Shown here in pieces: positions 17,896 to 26,643 of a stretch of 64,000 nt of DNA. Numbering within the stretch: the first letter of the stretch is position 1; every line of letters starts with the position of its first letter. The position numbers were made by a program, and so were the translations under genes. Origin of the DNA: Gimesia sp. (lineage in GTDB: Bacteria; Planctomycetota; Planctomycetia; Planctomycetales; Planctomycetaceae); the NCBI GenBank assembly GCA_002706765.1, contig PAJV01000024.1, forward strand, positions 221,562 through 285,561, in the 5' to 3' direction. The notes beneath the pieces were generated by a model. It did no database searches, was not told the origin of the DNA, and saw nothing but the letters and a program-made list of their open reading frames with translations.

Positions 17896-20319
17896 ATGAT
17901 ACAGTGGAAGAACATCAAGCTGATTTTAATGCGTGAACTGCGCGACCAGATGCGCGACCGCCGCACCCTGTTTATGGTGGCAGTCCTCCCGCTGCTGCTC
18001 TACCCGGCGATGGGGATCGGCATGGTGCAGATGACCGTGTTGTTTTCCGAACAACCCCGGACTGTAGTCTTGCTTGGTGCCGATGAATTGCCAAAACAGC
18101 CTCAGTTACTGGACGGGGATCAGTTTGTTTCCAACTGGTTTACGATTCCCTCAGATGCGGACAAACTGCGCGTTATTACGGACAGCCAACCTGAGAACAC
18201 TGATTCTGAGTCTACAGATACTGAAACCAATTCCGAACGTGAAGAGATTCTGAAGCAGGCCCATCAGCTGGAGCTGGAACTGAAACAGCATCAGAGTCTG
18301 CTGGACGAATGGGACAAGTTGAAAGGCAAGGAAGACAGTAGCGAAGCTGAGCTGCTGCTCCATGAAATTACTGAAACCAAGGAACGGCTGAGTAAACAGT
18401 TTGCGGAAAGCAAGATCCAGGTTCTGATTATTATACCAAAGGGACTTTCAAAAGAACTGGAGCAAGTCAGTGCGAAGCTGGCGCTTCACGAGCCAATAGA
18501 CTTTGATCCCGCAGTTTCGTCCAGGCCATTGATTCTGAGAAACAGAGCCGATGAGAAATCGAAACTGGCCTTTATCCGGGTTCAGGAAGCGATGGATGCG
18601 TGGGAAAAAGCGATTTTACGTGCCCGGCTGAATCGAGCCAGGCTTCCTGTTTCTTTACCAACGCCAATCAATCCGGAAGTGATCGATCTGGCGCAGGATG
18701 ATCAGCTGGCAGCGAATCTCTGGAGTAAACTTTTTCCCGCCCTGTTGATTATCATGGCAGCTACAGGTGCCTTTTATCCGGCGATTGACCTGGGAGCGGG
18801 TGAGAAAGAACGGGGCACGATGGAAACGCTGTTAATCTCACCTGCGAAGCGAACAGAAATCGTACTGGGTAAGTTTTTAACAGTGTTGGTTTTCAGTGTG
18901 TCGACGGCGTTGTTGAATCTGGCCAGTATGGGATTTACCGGCAAACATATGGTCAATGTGGCGGGAACGGGGGCGCTTTCCAGAATGGGGGATCTGTCGT
19001 TTCCTTCGTTTTCGGCCCTGTTCTGGATTGTGGTACTGCTGATTCCCCTGGCAGCGCTCTTCAGCGCCTTGTGTCTGTCGCTGGCCACGTTTGCCCGCAG
19101 CAGCAAGGAAGGGCAGTACTATCTGACACCGTTATTGATGGTCACGATCGGCCTGACCGTCTTCTGTTTATCGCCGGCAGTGGAGATCAATCCCTTTTAC
19201 AGTCTGATGCCGGTGGTCGGCGTTGCCCTGCTGTTGAAGGGGATGTTGTTATCGACGGTCAACGCGGGCATTTTGTACGTGTATGCGATTCCGGTCCTGA
19301 TTACGAGTATCGGATATAGTCTGCTGGCACTCTGGTGGGCCATCGACCAGTTTCAACGTGAGGATGTCTTATTCCGCGAGGCCGAACGCTTCGAGGTTGG
19401 TCTCTGGCTGAAGCACCTGATGCGTACCAAGGATTCACTGCCCAGTTTTGCCGAGGCGGGTTTCTGTTTTGTGATCATCATGCTTCTGCAGTTTGCTGTC
19501 ATGAATACCATGCGAGACGCCATCCAGATGGCGACCACGGCAGAGCGTCCCACGCGAATGATGCAGCTGCTGATGATCCAGCAACTGGCGATCATTGCGA
19601 CGCCGGCGCTGATGATGGGTATTATGCTGACGACGAGCATGCGAAAGACGTTTCGTCTCTATCTGCCTCGCTTCAGTTTCTGGATCGTGGCGACGATCCT
19701 GGCGTTTGCCCTGCATCCCCTGTCGCAGGAACTGGTTTCCAGTTTACGGTGGTTCTTCCCGGCTTTGCCGAAGGGAACCGTTGCCGTCCTGCAGGATATG
19801 TCAGATCCCAATCAGTCGATCTGGCTGATTTTACTGGCGTTTGCCCTGGCACCTGCAGTCTGTGAAGAGCTGGCATTTCGAGGTTTCATTTTAAGTGGCT
19901 TTGGTCGACGTGGTCGTGCCTGGCTGGCGATTATCCTGTCCAGCCTCACCTTCGGCGCCATGCATATGATTCCCCAGCAGGTGTTTAATGCGACCCTGGT
20001 TGGTCTGGCACTGGGTATGATTGCGGTTCACAGTCGCAGTCTGTTTCCGGGGATTGCCTTTCATTTTATCTATAACGCCCTTTCAATCTACCGTGGTCGA
20101 GTACCTGAAAAATGGGTTCCCGAACATGGTCTGCAGTATTTTGTCAGTATGGGACCGGAGGGCCTGCGTTATTCCTGGCCTCTGCTGCTGATTTGTGCCG
20201 TGTTAGCGATTGCACTGCTGCGATGGGTGACACTGCAGTCCAGGACTGCTCCCGGTGAGCAGACAGAGTCGTTGACGTTGTCTGCCTTTGACCGCCGGCT
20301 CACAGATTCCACAAATTAG
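17896..20319 (+). CDS. NatB-like ABC-2 permease fused to CPBP intramembrane protease
   Basis: 807 residues in two parts. The N-terminal ~500 residues are an ABC-2/NatB-type permease: one membrane helix near 25-50, then a large extracytoplasmic region with a Glu/Lys/Gln-rich coiled coil (about 110-175), then several helices including GAGEKERGTMETLLISP, a family hallmark. The last ~200 residues are a CPBP (CAAX-type Abi) protease with EExxxR (E657, E658, R662), H690 in FGAMHM and H723/N727 in HFIYN. All presumed catalytic residues are present, so the protease should be active. The partner ATPase is directly upstream. The target of the protease is unknown; a peptide or prenylated substrate handled by the exporter is a guess. 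Confidence 0.88.
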   Translation: MIQWKNIKLILMRELRDQMRDRRTLFMVAVLPLLLYPAMGIGMVQMTVLFSEQPRTVVLLGADELPKQPQLLDGDQFVSNWFTIPSDADKLRVITDSQPENTDSESTDTETNSEREEILKQAHQLELELKQHQSLLDEWDKLKGKEDSSEAELLLHEITETKERLSKQFAESKIQVLIIIPKGLSKELEQVSAKLALHEPIDFDPAVSSRPLILRNRADEKSKLAFIRVQEAMDAWEKAILRARLNRARLPVSLPTPINPEVIDLAQDDQLAANLWSKLFPALLIIMAATGAFYPAIDLGAGEKERGTMETLLISPAKRTEIVLGKFLTVLVFSVSTALLNLASMGFTGKHMVNVAGTGALSRMGDLSFPSFSALFWIVVLLIPLAALFSALCLSLATFARSSKEGQYYLTPLLMVTIGLTVFCLSPAVEINPFYSLMPVVGVALLLKGMLLSTVNAGILYVYAIPVLITSIGYSLLALWWAIDQFQREDVLFREAERFEVGLWLKHLMRTKDSLPSFAEAGFCFVIIMLLQFAVMNTMRDAIQMATTAERPTRMMQLLMIQQLAIIATPALMMGIMLTTSMRKTFRLYLPRFSFWIVATILAFALHPLSQELVSSLRWFFPALPKGTVAVLQDMSDPNQSIWLILLAFALAPAVCEELAFRGFILSGFGRRGRAWLAIILSSLTFGAMHMIPQQVFNATLVGLALGMIAVHSRSLFPGIAFHFIYNALSIYRGRVPEKWVPEHGLQYFVSMGPEGLRYSWPLLLICAVLAIALLRWVTLQSRTAPGEQTESLTLSAFDRRLTDSTN

Positions 20320-20390
20320 CTTTAATCTGATATCATCTGATCTGGTCGTGATTTCACCTGCCATCATCGTTTATTAGACAAAGTGATATT

Positions 20391-21617
20391 TTGGAACGTC
20401 AGATCTTAGCAGCGCGCTGGGTATTTCCCGTTGAGGGACCTCCACTGGAACGGGCCATCGTTGAAGTGGAAGGCTCCCGGATTGCCGCCGTGTACCAGGG
20501 AGAACATCCCCGGGCAGTCGATCTGGGCAATACTGCTCTGATCCCCGGACTGGTGAATACGCACACTCACCTGGAATTCAGTCAGCTGGAATCTCCGCTG
20601 GGACCCACAAAGCCGTTTGCCGCGTGGATTCGCTCGATCATGAAATCGCGGTTCACCTGTACTGTTCCCGCAGGTCAGAGGATCCAACAGGGAATCGAGG
20701 AGAGTTTGAAAGCCGGGACGACCTGCCTGGGAGAAATCGCAACCAGTTCAGAGAGTTTGCAGCTGTTGTCTGCAGATGACAGGAAACCCTCTGCGGTCGT
20801 TTTCCGCGAATGTCTGGGTTTCACACCAGATCGGATTGAAAAGCAGCAACAGATTGCAGCAGATTATCTGCAGCTGGGAACGGATCTCGAGTTGAGTGAT
20901 GCCGTGGGCCTGGGAATCAGCCCGCATGCGCCTTACAGTGTGAATCCCGATTTATATCTGAATCTGGTTCAACAGGCGCGTGATCAGGGCGTGCCCGCCG
21001 CCGTGCATCTTGCGGAGACAGAAGATGAACTGGAATTTTTGACTCAGAAATCGGGTCCCTTTGTAGATCTGTTAGCTGAGCTGGGGCTCTGGGATCCGCA
21101 GATATTGCGAGACGGGATGCGCCTGTATGATTACCTCGCACCACTGGCGGAACTCACATCTGCGCTGGCCGTCCATGGAAATTATTTTGGTGATGCCGAG
21201 ATCGAATTTCTGAAGCAGGCCCCGCAGATTTCTGTTGTTTACTGCCCGCGTACCCATCATTATTTTGGCCATCGCCCCCATCCCTGGTTGACTTTGATCA
21301 GTCAGGGAATCAATGTGGCACTGGGGACGGACAGTCGGGCTTCCAATCCTGACCTCAGCCTCTGGAAAGAACTGCAGTTTCTCCGTGAACAGTTTCCCAA
21401 TGTCTCGACAGATCTCATTCTGGAGTGTGGCACTTTAGCGGGCGCCCGTGCACTGGAGCTGTCAGACCGACTGGGATCGCTGACTGTCGGGAAACGAGCA
21501 GATCTGGCTCTGATCCGCCTGACTGATGACCTGGTTTCCGATACGGGAGGAGCGCATTTGTTGAATTCCCGGTCCTATGTTTCAAGAGTCATGTTGAATG
21601 GCGTCTGGATCAATTGA
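20391..21617 (+). CDS. Metal-dependent amidohydrolase/deaminase (TRZ/ATZ-SAH deaminase type)
   Basis: 408-residue amidohydrolase superfamily member. Metal ligands appear in NTHTHLEF (HxH), VHLAETEDE, LAVHGNYF and LGTDSRASN (Asp), the arrangement of the ATZ/TRZ and methylthioadenosine/S-adenosylhomocysteine deaminase group. Because mqnA and mqnC lie 4 kb upstream, deamination of aminodeoxyfutalosine is an attractive inference, but an ABC exporter separates them. Start TTG 20391 is used because no ATG or GTG precedes the conserved start of the fold; the ribosome site is weak. Guanine or other aminopurine deamination is an alternative. Confidence 0.8.
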   Translation: MERQILAARWVFPVEGPPLERAIVEVEGSRIAAVYQGEHPRAVDLGNTALIPGLVNTHTHLEFSQLESPLGPTKPFAAWIRSIMKSRFTCTVPAGQRIQQGIEESLKAGTTCLGEIATSSESLQLLSADDRKPSAVVFRECLGFTPDRIEKQQQIAADYLQLGTDLELSDAVGLGISPHAPYSVNPDLYLNLVQQARDQGVPAAVHLAETEDELEFLTQKSGPFVDLLAELGLWDPQILRDGMRLYDYLAPLAELTSALAVHGNYFGDAEIEFLKQAPQISVVYCPRTHHYFGHRPHPWLTLISQGINVALGTDSRASNPDLSLWKELQFLREQFPNVSTDLILECGTLAGARALELSDRLGSLTVGKRADLALIRLTDDLVSDTGGAHLLNSRSYVSRVMLNGVWIN

Positions 21618-21784
21618 TTTCAGCAGAAATACCGTTACCCTATTATCACCAGTCGGCGCATTTTATGTAGTAGTCAAGGGGGCCAACCCCTTATTAGAAA
21701 CATCCGGGTTCGGTGATGCGCGAAACCGACCTGAAGCTCAACTGTTGCAGGTGAAATTCTCAATTGTTGTTGGGGAACCCATTC

Positions 21785-23689
21785 ATGGAAAAAACAATGT
21801 CAATCGAATTTGGTCAATCTGTGGCACAACAGTTGTTTACTGTTTCTGATGAAGAATTTTTGCAGTCGGTACAATGGAAATCAAAGCCGACGGGCGATTT
21901 GATGAAGGGCGCACAGTCAGGTGAATTGGGCCGGTTCTGTAAGGGACTGGCATCCACCCTGAAATCCATTGGCAAACAGAAGCGATCAGGAAAGCTGTCT
22001 GCTGAAATGCCGTGGTCTACGCTCTGGTCGGTTGAGTCGGTAGATGAAACCTGTCGCACTTCGGATTTGATCAGCCTGATTGGTTCCGCGAGAAAATTGC
22101 TGGCTCGGCCCAAAAAGAAATCAAAGACTGCGAAACGCAAAGAGACTCCTGAATTGAGCTGGGATGAAATCAGTCGCCTGCTGGTCGGCTGGATTGATCA
22201 GATTTCCGCCTCCGATCCCTTACAGCCTTTTGAATTGTTGCTGTTGATCGAAATGCTGGAAAATCTGGGTACTCGCCTGGCACCGGCTGCGCTCATCAGT
22301 GTCTGGCGGGCCTGCCTGTTTTCTACGGTGACGCTTTGTTTCAAGCTTGAAGAAACTGACTTCTCAGGGATACCCGAAGATCAGGTCGCACTGATTTCGG
22401 GAGAAGTTCCCTGGCGTGCCGGATTATTCTTCTCGGAGATTTCCGGGGCAAAGAATTTCCGTCAACTGGGTCAGCAGAATTTACGAGACAGTTTTTTCGA
22501 TCGCACTGATAACGATGGAACTCCGCACGCGGATTTCTTTCCCCGACTGGATTACTGGTTGATTACCTTGACCAGGGCGACTTATGCAGGCCAGGTCTGG
22601 GGCAAAAAATTATGGGATCAGGAAGCCCTGGATCGTTTCCAGTTATCGGTTGAGAAAATCACAGCAGCCTGCGATGCCAGTGGTCAGATTGCGCTGTGCC
22701 CCACGCATACAGTTTCGCATCTGGAATTACTGTCAGCAGCAACCAGTATTGCAGGACTGCCGTCCCGAAGTGCAGAGCGATTATATTTAAAATCGCTGCA
22801 GAGAGAAAAAAAGCGCTCCGGGTTTTTCATTCAGTCAGAAGAATGTGCTTCGACCCAGTCAGACTGGGCTGCCTATGCTTTGATGAGAAATTACTGGTCT
22901 GATACATCCAATCTGCTGGTGGTGAACTGGAACGGGGAACTCCCGGTCGTCAGCCTGACGGCAATGGGAAAATTACTGTTGCAGGGAACCTGGGAATTTT
23001 CATTGACAGTCAACGGCGAAAATCTGACGGGCGATGGTGAATGGAGTTGTGTCTGCTGGAATTCAGATGAAGATGCGGACTACCTCGAATTACAGATGGA
23101 CCTGGATTCCGGTTTTCGGCTGGAGCGTCAGCTGTTGCTTCCCCGCAACCAGCACTTTGCTTTTCTTTCAGATATTGTGACCGGGACCGAAGCTGCCAAC
23201 ATTGAATATCGATCGATACTGCCGGTCTCTCCCGAATTGACGGGCAGTGTAGACAGCGAAACACATGAAATGATGCTCAAAACCAAAGGACTGACGGCAC
23301 GGATCTTTCCGATCGGCTTATCCCAGGAGCGGGATTTCTTTCAGCCGGGCAGCCTGACTTTTAATGAACAGCATCAACTGATTTTGCAGCAGCAGGTTTC
23401 GGAAGCATCGGCACTGTATGTCCCACTGGTGATCGACTGGGAACCCGATCTGAAGCGCAAAGCGGCAGACTGGTCTCGACTGACCGTGAGTGAAGCAGGG
23501 AAGATTTCTCCGCGGGATGAAGCAGCCGGACATCGATTACGGATCGGAACACATCAGTTACTGGTGTATCGCAGTCTGAAAAAAGCGGACCAGGCACGGG
23601 CCGTGCTGGGCCATCATACCAGTTACGAATCTGTGATCGGTCGCTTTGATACTAATGGTGATTTAAATCCGCTCCTGTTTGTAGAGTAA
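21785..23689 (+). CDS. Uncharacterised protein, possible heparinase-II/III-like C-terminal sandwich
   Basis: 634 residues from ATG 21785 (GGGG 9 bases upstream); ATG 21797 is also possible. No signal peptide or membrane segment is visible. The N-terminal ~300 residues are largely helical with a short basic stretch (RPKKKSKTAKRKE near 110). The C-terminal half is beta-rich with alternating hydrophobic residues, as in the sandwich domain of heparinase II/III-like proteins (ELQMDLDSGFRLERQLLL, then FAFLSDIVTG), but lyase catalytic motifs are not evident. I do not recognise the family with confidence. It stands alone between the amidohydrolase and the TPR-like gene. Confidence 0.75.
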   Translation: MEKTMSIEFGQSVAQQLFTVSDEEFLQSVQWKSKPTGDLMKGAQSGELGRFCKGLASTLKSIGKQKRSGKLSAEMPWSTLWSVESVDETCRTSDLISLIGSARKLLARPKKKSKTAKRKETPELSWDEISRLLVGWIDQISASDPLQPFELLLLIEMLENLGTRLAPAALISVWRACLFSTVTLCFKLEETDFSGIPEDQVALISGEVPWRAGLFFSEISGAKNFRQLGQQNLRDSFFDRTDNDGTPHADFFPRLDYWLITLTRATYAGQVWGKKLWDQEALDRFQLSVEKITAACDASGQIALCPTHTVSHLELLSAATSIAGLPSRSAERLYLKSLQREKKRSGFFIQSEECASTQSDWAAYALMRNYWSDTSNLLVVNWNGELPVVSLTAMGKLLLQGTWEFSLTVNGENLTGDGEWSCVCWNSDEDADYLELQMDLDSGFRLERQLLLPRNQHFAFLSDIVTGTEAANIEYRSILPVSPELTGSVDSETHEMMLKTKGLTARIFPIGLSQERDFFQPGSLTFNEQHQLILQQQVSEASALYVPLVIDWEPDLKRKAADWSRLTVSEAGKISPRDEAAGHRLRIGTHQLLVYRSLKKADQARAVLGHHTSYESVIGRFDTNGDLNPLLFVE

Positions 23690-24100
23690 TACCAGCCAAA
23701 CGAGGCGATTCTTTGCTTTCTGAAATGTCTGGGGGGTACTCAGGGCGGCCCGGATTTCTTACAATGAGAATCAGAGAGTGTCTCGTTAAACTCTGGCGTC
23801 TCCAGGGGTATGGGGACCGGGTGTAAGAGATTGAGAGAGGCTTTATTTGCATGCGAGGTACTCTCGGATCAGCCTGTCTGTATAACGTTACGTCTAAATT
23901 TTATGAGTCAGGCTGTCGGGTACTGAACTAACTGTAAGTGGATTGAATTCCGCCCGTTTTAGTGTGATCATGTTATCAGGCTGGATCAAACACTGTTTGC
24001 CGGCCTGCGATCATAGAGTTTGTGTCGAACAGATCACTCGAGAGTATAATCAGAAGAATCGCATCACTAATCTGAAACGATCAAGGACAAGAGAATTATC
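23690..24100. other. Intergenic region with candidate promoter
   Basis: 411 bases without a convincing gene. A perfect TATAAT at 24045-24050 is preceded by TTGTGT (24020-24025) at a long 19-base spacing; it lies about 50 bases before the next start and is the likely promoter of the following gene. No clear terminator was seen for the preceding gene. One 80-codon reading frame crosses into the next gene out of phase and is judged spurious. Confidence 0.5.
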
Positions 24101-25282
24101 ATGTCAGCAGACGCCTTTGCCGCTTTGGAAGAATTACAGCAGCAGTCACCGCAAGCCGTTTTGGATCGATTGGTTGAAACTCTGACTACGCAGAAAAATT
24201 ATCATCGACTGTTTGATGCCCTGTTAATGCAAAAGAAACTGGCGCTGGGCATGGGTCTGTTGAAGCCAACCAGTTTTGACAATGTACCGGAAGCTAAAAA
24301 GAAAGAGTTCGAGGAAGCATATATCGATGCGGCCCGTCAAGTCGGTAAGTTATTCCTGGAAGAGAAAAAGTATTCCGATGCCTGGTTATACTTCCAGACC
24401 ATTCAGGAGCCCGAGCCGGTTGCAGACGCCTTGAAGAAAATCAATCCGCGCACGGTACCGGAAGAGAAAGTGGAAGAGCTGATCCAGGTTTGTGTTTATG
24501 AAGGGGCGAATCCGGAAAAAGGATTTGAGCTTATGTTGCAGGTCAACGGCATCTGTAACACGATCACCGTATTTGACCAGATGAATGCACAGCTGAGCCC
24601 GGAGGGGCGACAAAAGGTTGCCTGCCTGCTGGTTGACCAGTTGTATGCAGATCTCGTTCACTCTCTGCAATATCAGGTACAACAGAAAGTTCCCATAGCT
24701 CCTCCCACAGACAATCTGCGGGAACTGATGGCGGGACGGGACTGGATGTTTGAATCCGGCAGTTATCATATCGATGTTTCGCATTTAAATTCGGTGGTTC
24801 GTTTTGCCCGCCTGCTGCCTGACAATGATCCTCATCTGTCAAAAGTGATTGAATTGTGTGAATATGGATCCCGGTTAGACAGCCAGTTTCAGTATCCGGG
24901 AGAGACTCCGTTTGAAGACTTTTATCCGGCACATATGCACTTTTTCAAATCCCTCGTGGGAGATGAAAATGATCAGAAAATGGGGATTGCCTATTTCGAA
25001 AACAAACTGGAGCAGGAACCGGATGAAGACGACAAGCAGATGATTGCATATGCAATGATTGATCTTCTGACGCGATTGGGACGAAATGACCGGGCCATCG
25101 AACTGGCGGAAACCTATCTGAGTCAGTTTGAAGATCCCAATACCTTTTCCTTCACTGATCTGTGCCTCAAAACAGACCATCTGGATGTCCTGCAGCGAGT
25201 GGCACGTGGTAAAGGAGACCTGGTCACCTTTGCCGGGGCGTTACTGGATTCACAGGCTGAAACACAGCCGCAGGAATCCTGA
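24101..25282 (+). CDS. Conserved-looking cytoplasmic helical-repeat protein, function unknown
   Basis: 393 residues, acidic, helical throughout, without signal or membrane segments. Repeated amphipathic helix pairs (YSDAWLYFQTIQ; DLLTRLGRNDRAIELAETYLSQF) suggest TPR-like solenoid folds. A KKEFEEAYIDAARQVGKLFLEEKKY stretch near 70-95 looks like one such repeat. An AAGGAC ribosome site precedes the ATG and a TATAAT promoter lies about 50 bases upstream. No enzymatic motif is visible, so a scaffold or binding role is the most that can be said. The methyltransferase begins 28 bases after its stop, and the two may be co-transcribed. Confidence 0.8.
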   Translation: MSADAFAALEELQQQSPQAVLDRLVETLTTQKNYHRLFDALLMQKKLALGMGLLKPTSFDNVPEAKKKEFEEAYIDAARQVGKLFLEEKKYSDAWLYFQTIQEPEPVADALKKINPRTVPEEKVEELIQVCVYEGANPEKGFELMLQVNGICNTITVFDQMNAQLSPEGRQKVACLLVDQLYADLVHSLQYQVQQKVPIAPPTDNLRELMAGRDWMFESGSYHIDVSHLNSVVRFARLLPDNDPHLSKVIELCEYGSRLDSQFQYPGETPFEDFYPAHMHFFKSLVGDENDQKMGIAYFENKLEQEPDEDDKQMIAYAMIDLLTRLGRNDRAIELAETYLSQFEDPNTFSFTDLCLKTDHLDVLQRVARGKGDLVTFAGALLDSQAETQPQES

Positions 25283-25310
25283 TCGATAGATCTGAAACCG
25301 AGCCTTCCGC

Positions 25311-26108
25311 ATGTCCCACCTGCCTCATAACCGTGCTGCCTGGAATCGACTGGCGGAAGTTCGCAGTCAGTTTACCAAAGTCGCGACCGATGAAGAGTGT
25401 CGAGCACCCTTACAGACACTTGATTCACGGGGCTGGCTGCCTGAATCTGTCACTGGCAAACACGTGCTGTGCCTGGCGTCGGGAGGTGGCTGGCAGTCGA
25501 TCCTGTATGCATCTGCGGGGGCGCAGGTCACCGTCGTTGATCTCAGTAATAAAATGCTGCAGCTGGACGAACAGGAAGCCCACAGGCGAGGCCTGCAGGT
25601 AAAAATCGTTGAAGCATCCATGGATGATCTGTCTGATTTGCGGGATGCGCAATTTGATATTGTGCATCAGCCTGTGAGTACCTGTTATGTTCCCGATGTG
25701 GAAGAAGTCTACCGGGAAGTGGCGCGCGTACTGCGTCCGGGAGGGCTCTATATCAGCCAGCATAAAACTCCCACGAGTCTGCAGATTACCAGTCGAAATC
25801 AACAGCATGAATACGTTGTCGGTCTGGAGTATTATCAGCAGGGGGCACTGCCGAAAACGGATGACCGGTCTTACCGGGAAGACGGTGCGACCGAATACCT
25901 GCACCGCTGGGATCAACTGGTGGGGGGCTTGTGTCGTCAGGGGTTTGTGATTGAAGATCTGCGCGAGCCGGTACGCGCGGATCCGAGCGCACCGGTGGGC
26001 CATTTTCGTCATCGGGGTCGCTTTGTCGCACCCTATGTTCGCATCAAAGCGCGACGCATCGAACAGCAGTCACAGGCAGACGTGCCGGCGGCGATCTGGG
26101 TTCCCTGA
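25311..26108 (+). CDS. Class I SAM-dependent methyltransferase
   Basis: 265 residues. The glycine-rich SAM motif I is VLCLASGGGWQ (about 48-58), followed by acidic VTVVDLSNKML, motif II-like QFDIVHQPVSTCYV and VARVLRPGGLYI, giving a methyltransferase-11 type Rossmann core. HQP in place of the usual S/D-x-x-L after the third strand is a minor variation. The start at 25311 is close behind the helical-repeat gene, so they could form an operon. Substrate cannot be deduced. It converges on apt with 1 base between the two stop codons. Confidence 0.88.
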   Translation: MSHLPHNRAAWNRLAEVRSQFTKVATDEECRAPLQTLDSRGWLPESVTGKHVLCLASGGGWQSILYASAGAQVTVVDLSNKMLQLDEQEAHRRGLQVKIVEASMDDLSDLRDAQFDIVHQPVSTCYVPDVEEVYREVARVLRPGGLYISQHKTPTSLQITSRNQQHEYVVGLEYYQQGALPKTDDRSYREDGATEYLHRWDQLVGGLCRQGFVIEDLREPVRADPSAPVGHFRHRGRFVAPYVRIKARRIEQQSQADVPAAIWVP

Positions 26109-26109
26109 T

Positions 26110-26643
26110 CTATTCTGCGTCATAATGAATGAGTGAGTAGACATCACAGCCATTCATTTTTTTGCGTCCGTTGAGGAATGCGAGTTCGATCAGAAAGGCA
26201 CAACTGACGACTTCCGCCTGTGAGTGATTTGCCAGTTCGATACAGGCGGAGATTGTCCCTCCCGTTGCCAGCAGGTCATCCACAATCACCACCCGGTCAT
26301 CAGAGTGAATCGAATCGGTATGCATCTCAAGAGAATCAGAACCGTATTCCAGTTCGTAGTGGAAGGCTTTTGTTTCAAAGGGAAGTTTTCCGGGCTTCCT
26401 AATGGGGATGAAGCGGGCTCCCAGCGCAAGTGCCAGGGGGGCTGCGAAGATAAAACCGCGCGCTTCCGCGGCAAGCACAGCAGTGATCTGTTTATCGCGA
26501 TAGTAATCAGTCAGACGGTCAATGACTGCCTGAAACGCTGTGGGCTCAGCGAGCAGGGGCGTGATATCTCGAAACAGGATTCCCGGTTTGGGAAAATCGG
26601 GGATTTCACGAATATAGTTTTTCAAGTCGAGTTTTTCATTCAT
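26110..26643 (-). CDS. apt: Adenine phosphoribosyltransferase
   Basis: 177 residues, normal for Apt, which makes AMP from adenine and PRPP. The PRPP loop [13 protein letters not shown] is intact, with [13 protein letters not shown] and [10 protein letters not shown] typical of adenine specificity. It overlaps the end of the Ser/Thr kinase gene by 8 bases (ATG at 26643, kinase stop at 26636), so translation is coupled. Its own start has no separate strong ribosome site. In cells using the futalosine route, adenine or hypoxanthine salvage has extra relevance, but that link is inference. Confidence 0.95.
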   Translation of the reverse strand: MNEKLDLKNYIREIPDFPKPGILFRDITPLLAEPTAFQAVIDRLTDYYRDKQITAVLAAEARGFIFAAPLALALGARFIPIRKPGKLPFETKAFHYELEYGSDSLEMHTDSIHSDDRVVIVDDLLATGGTISACIELANHSQAEVVSCAFLIELAFLNGRKKMNGCDVYSLIHYDAE

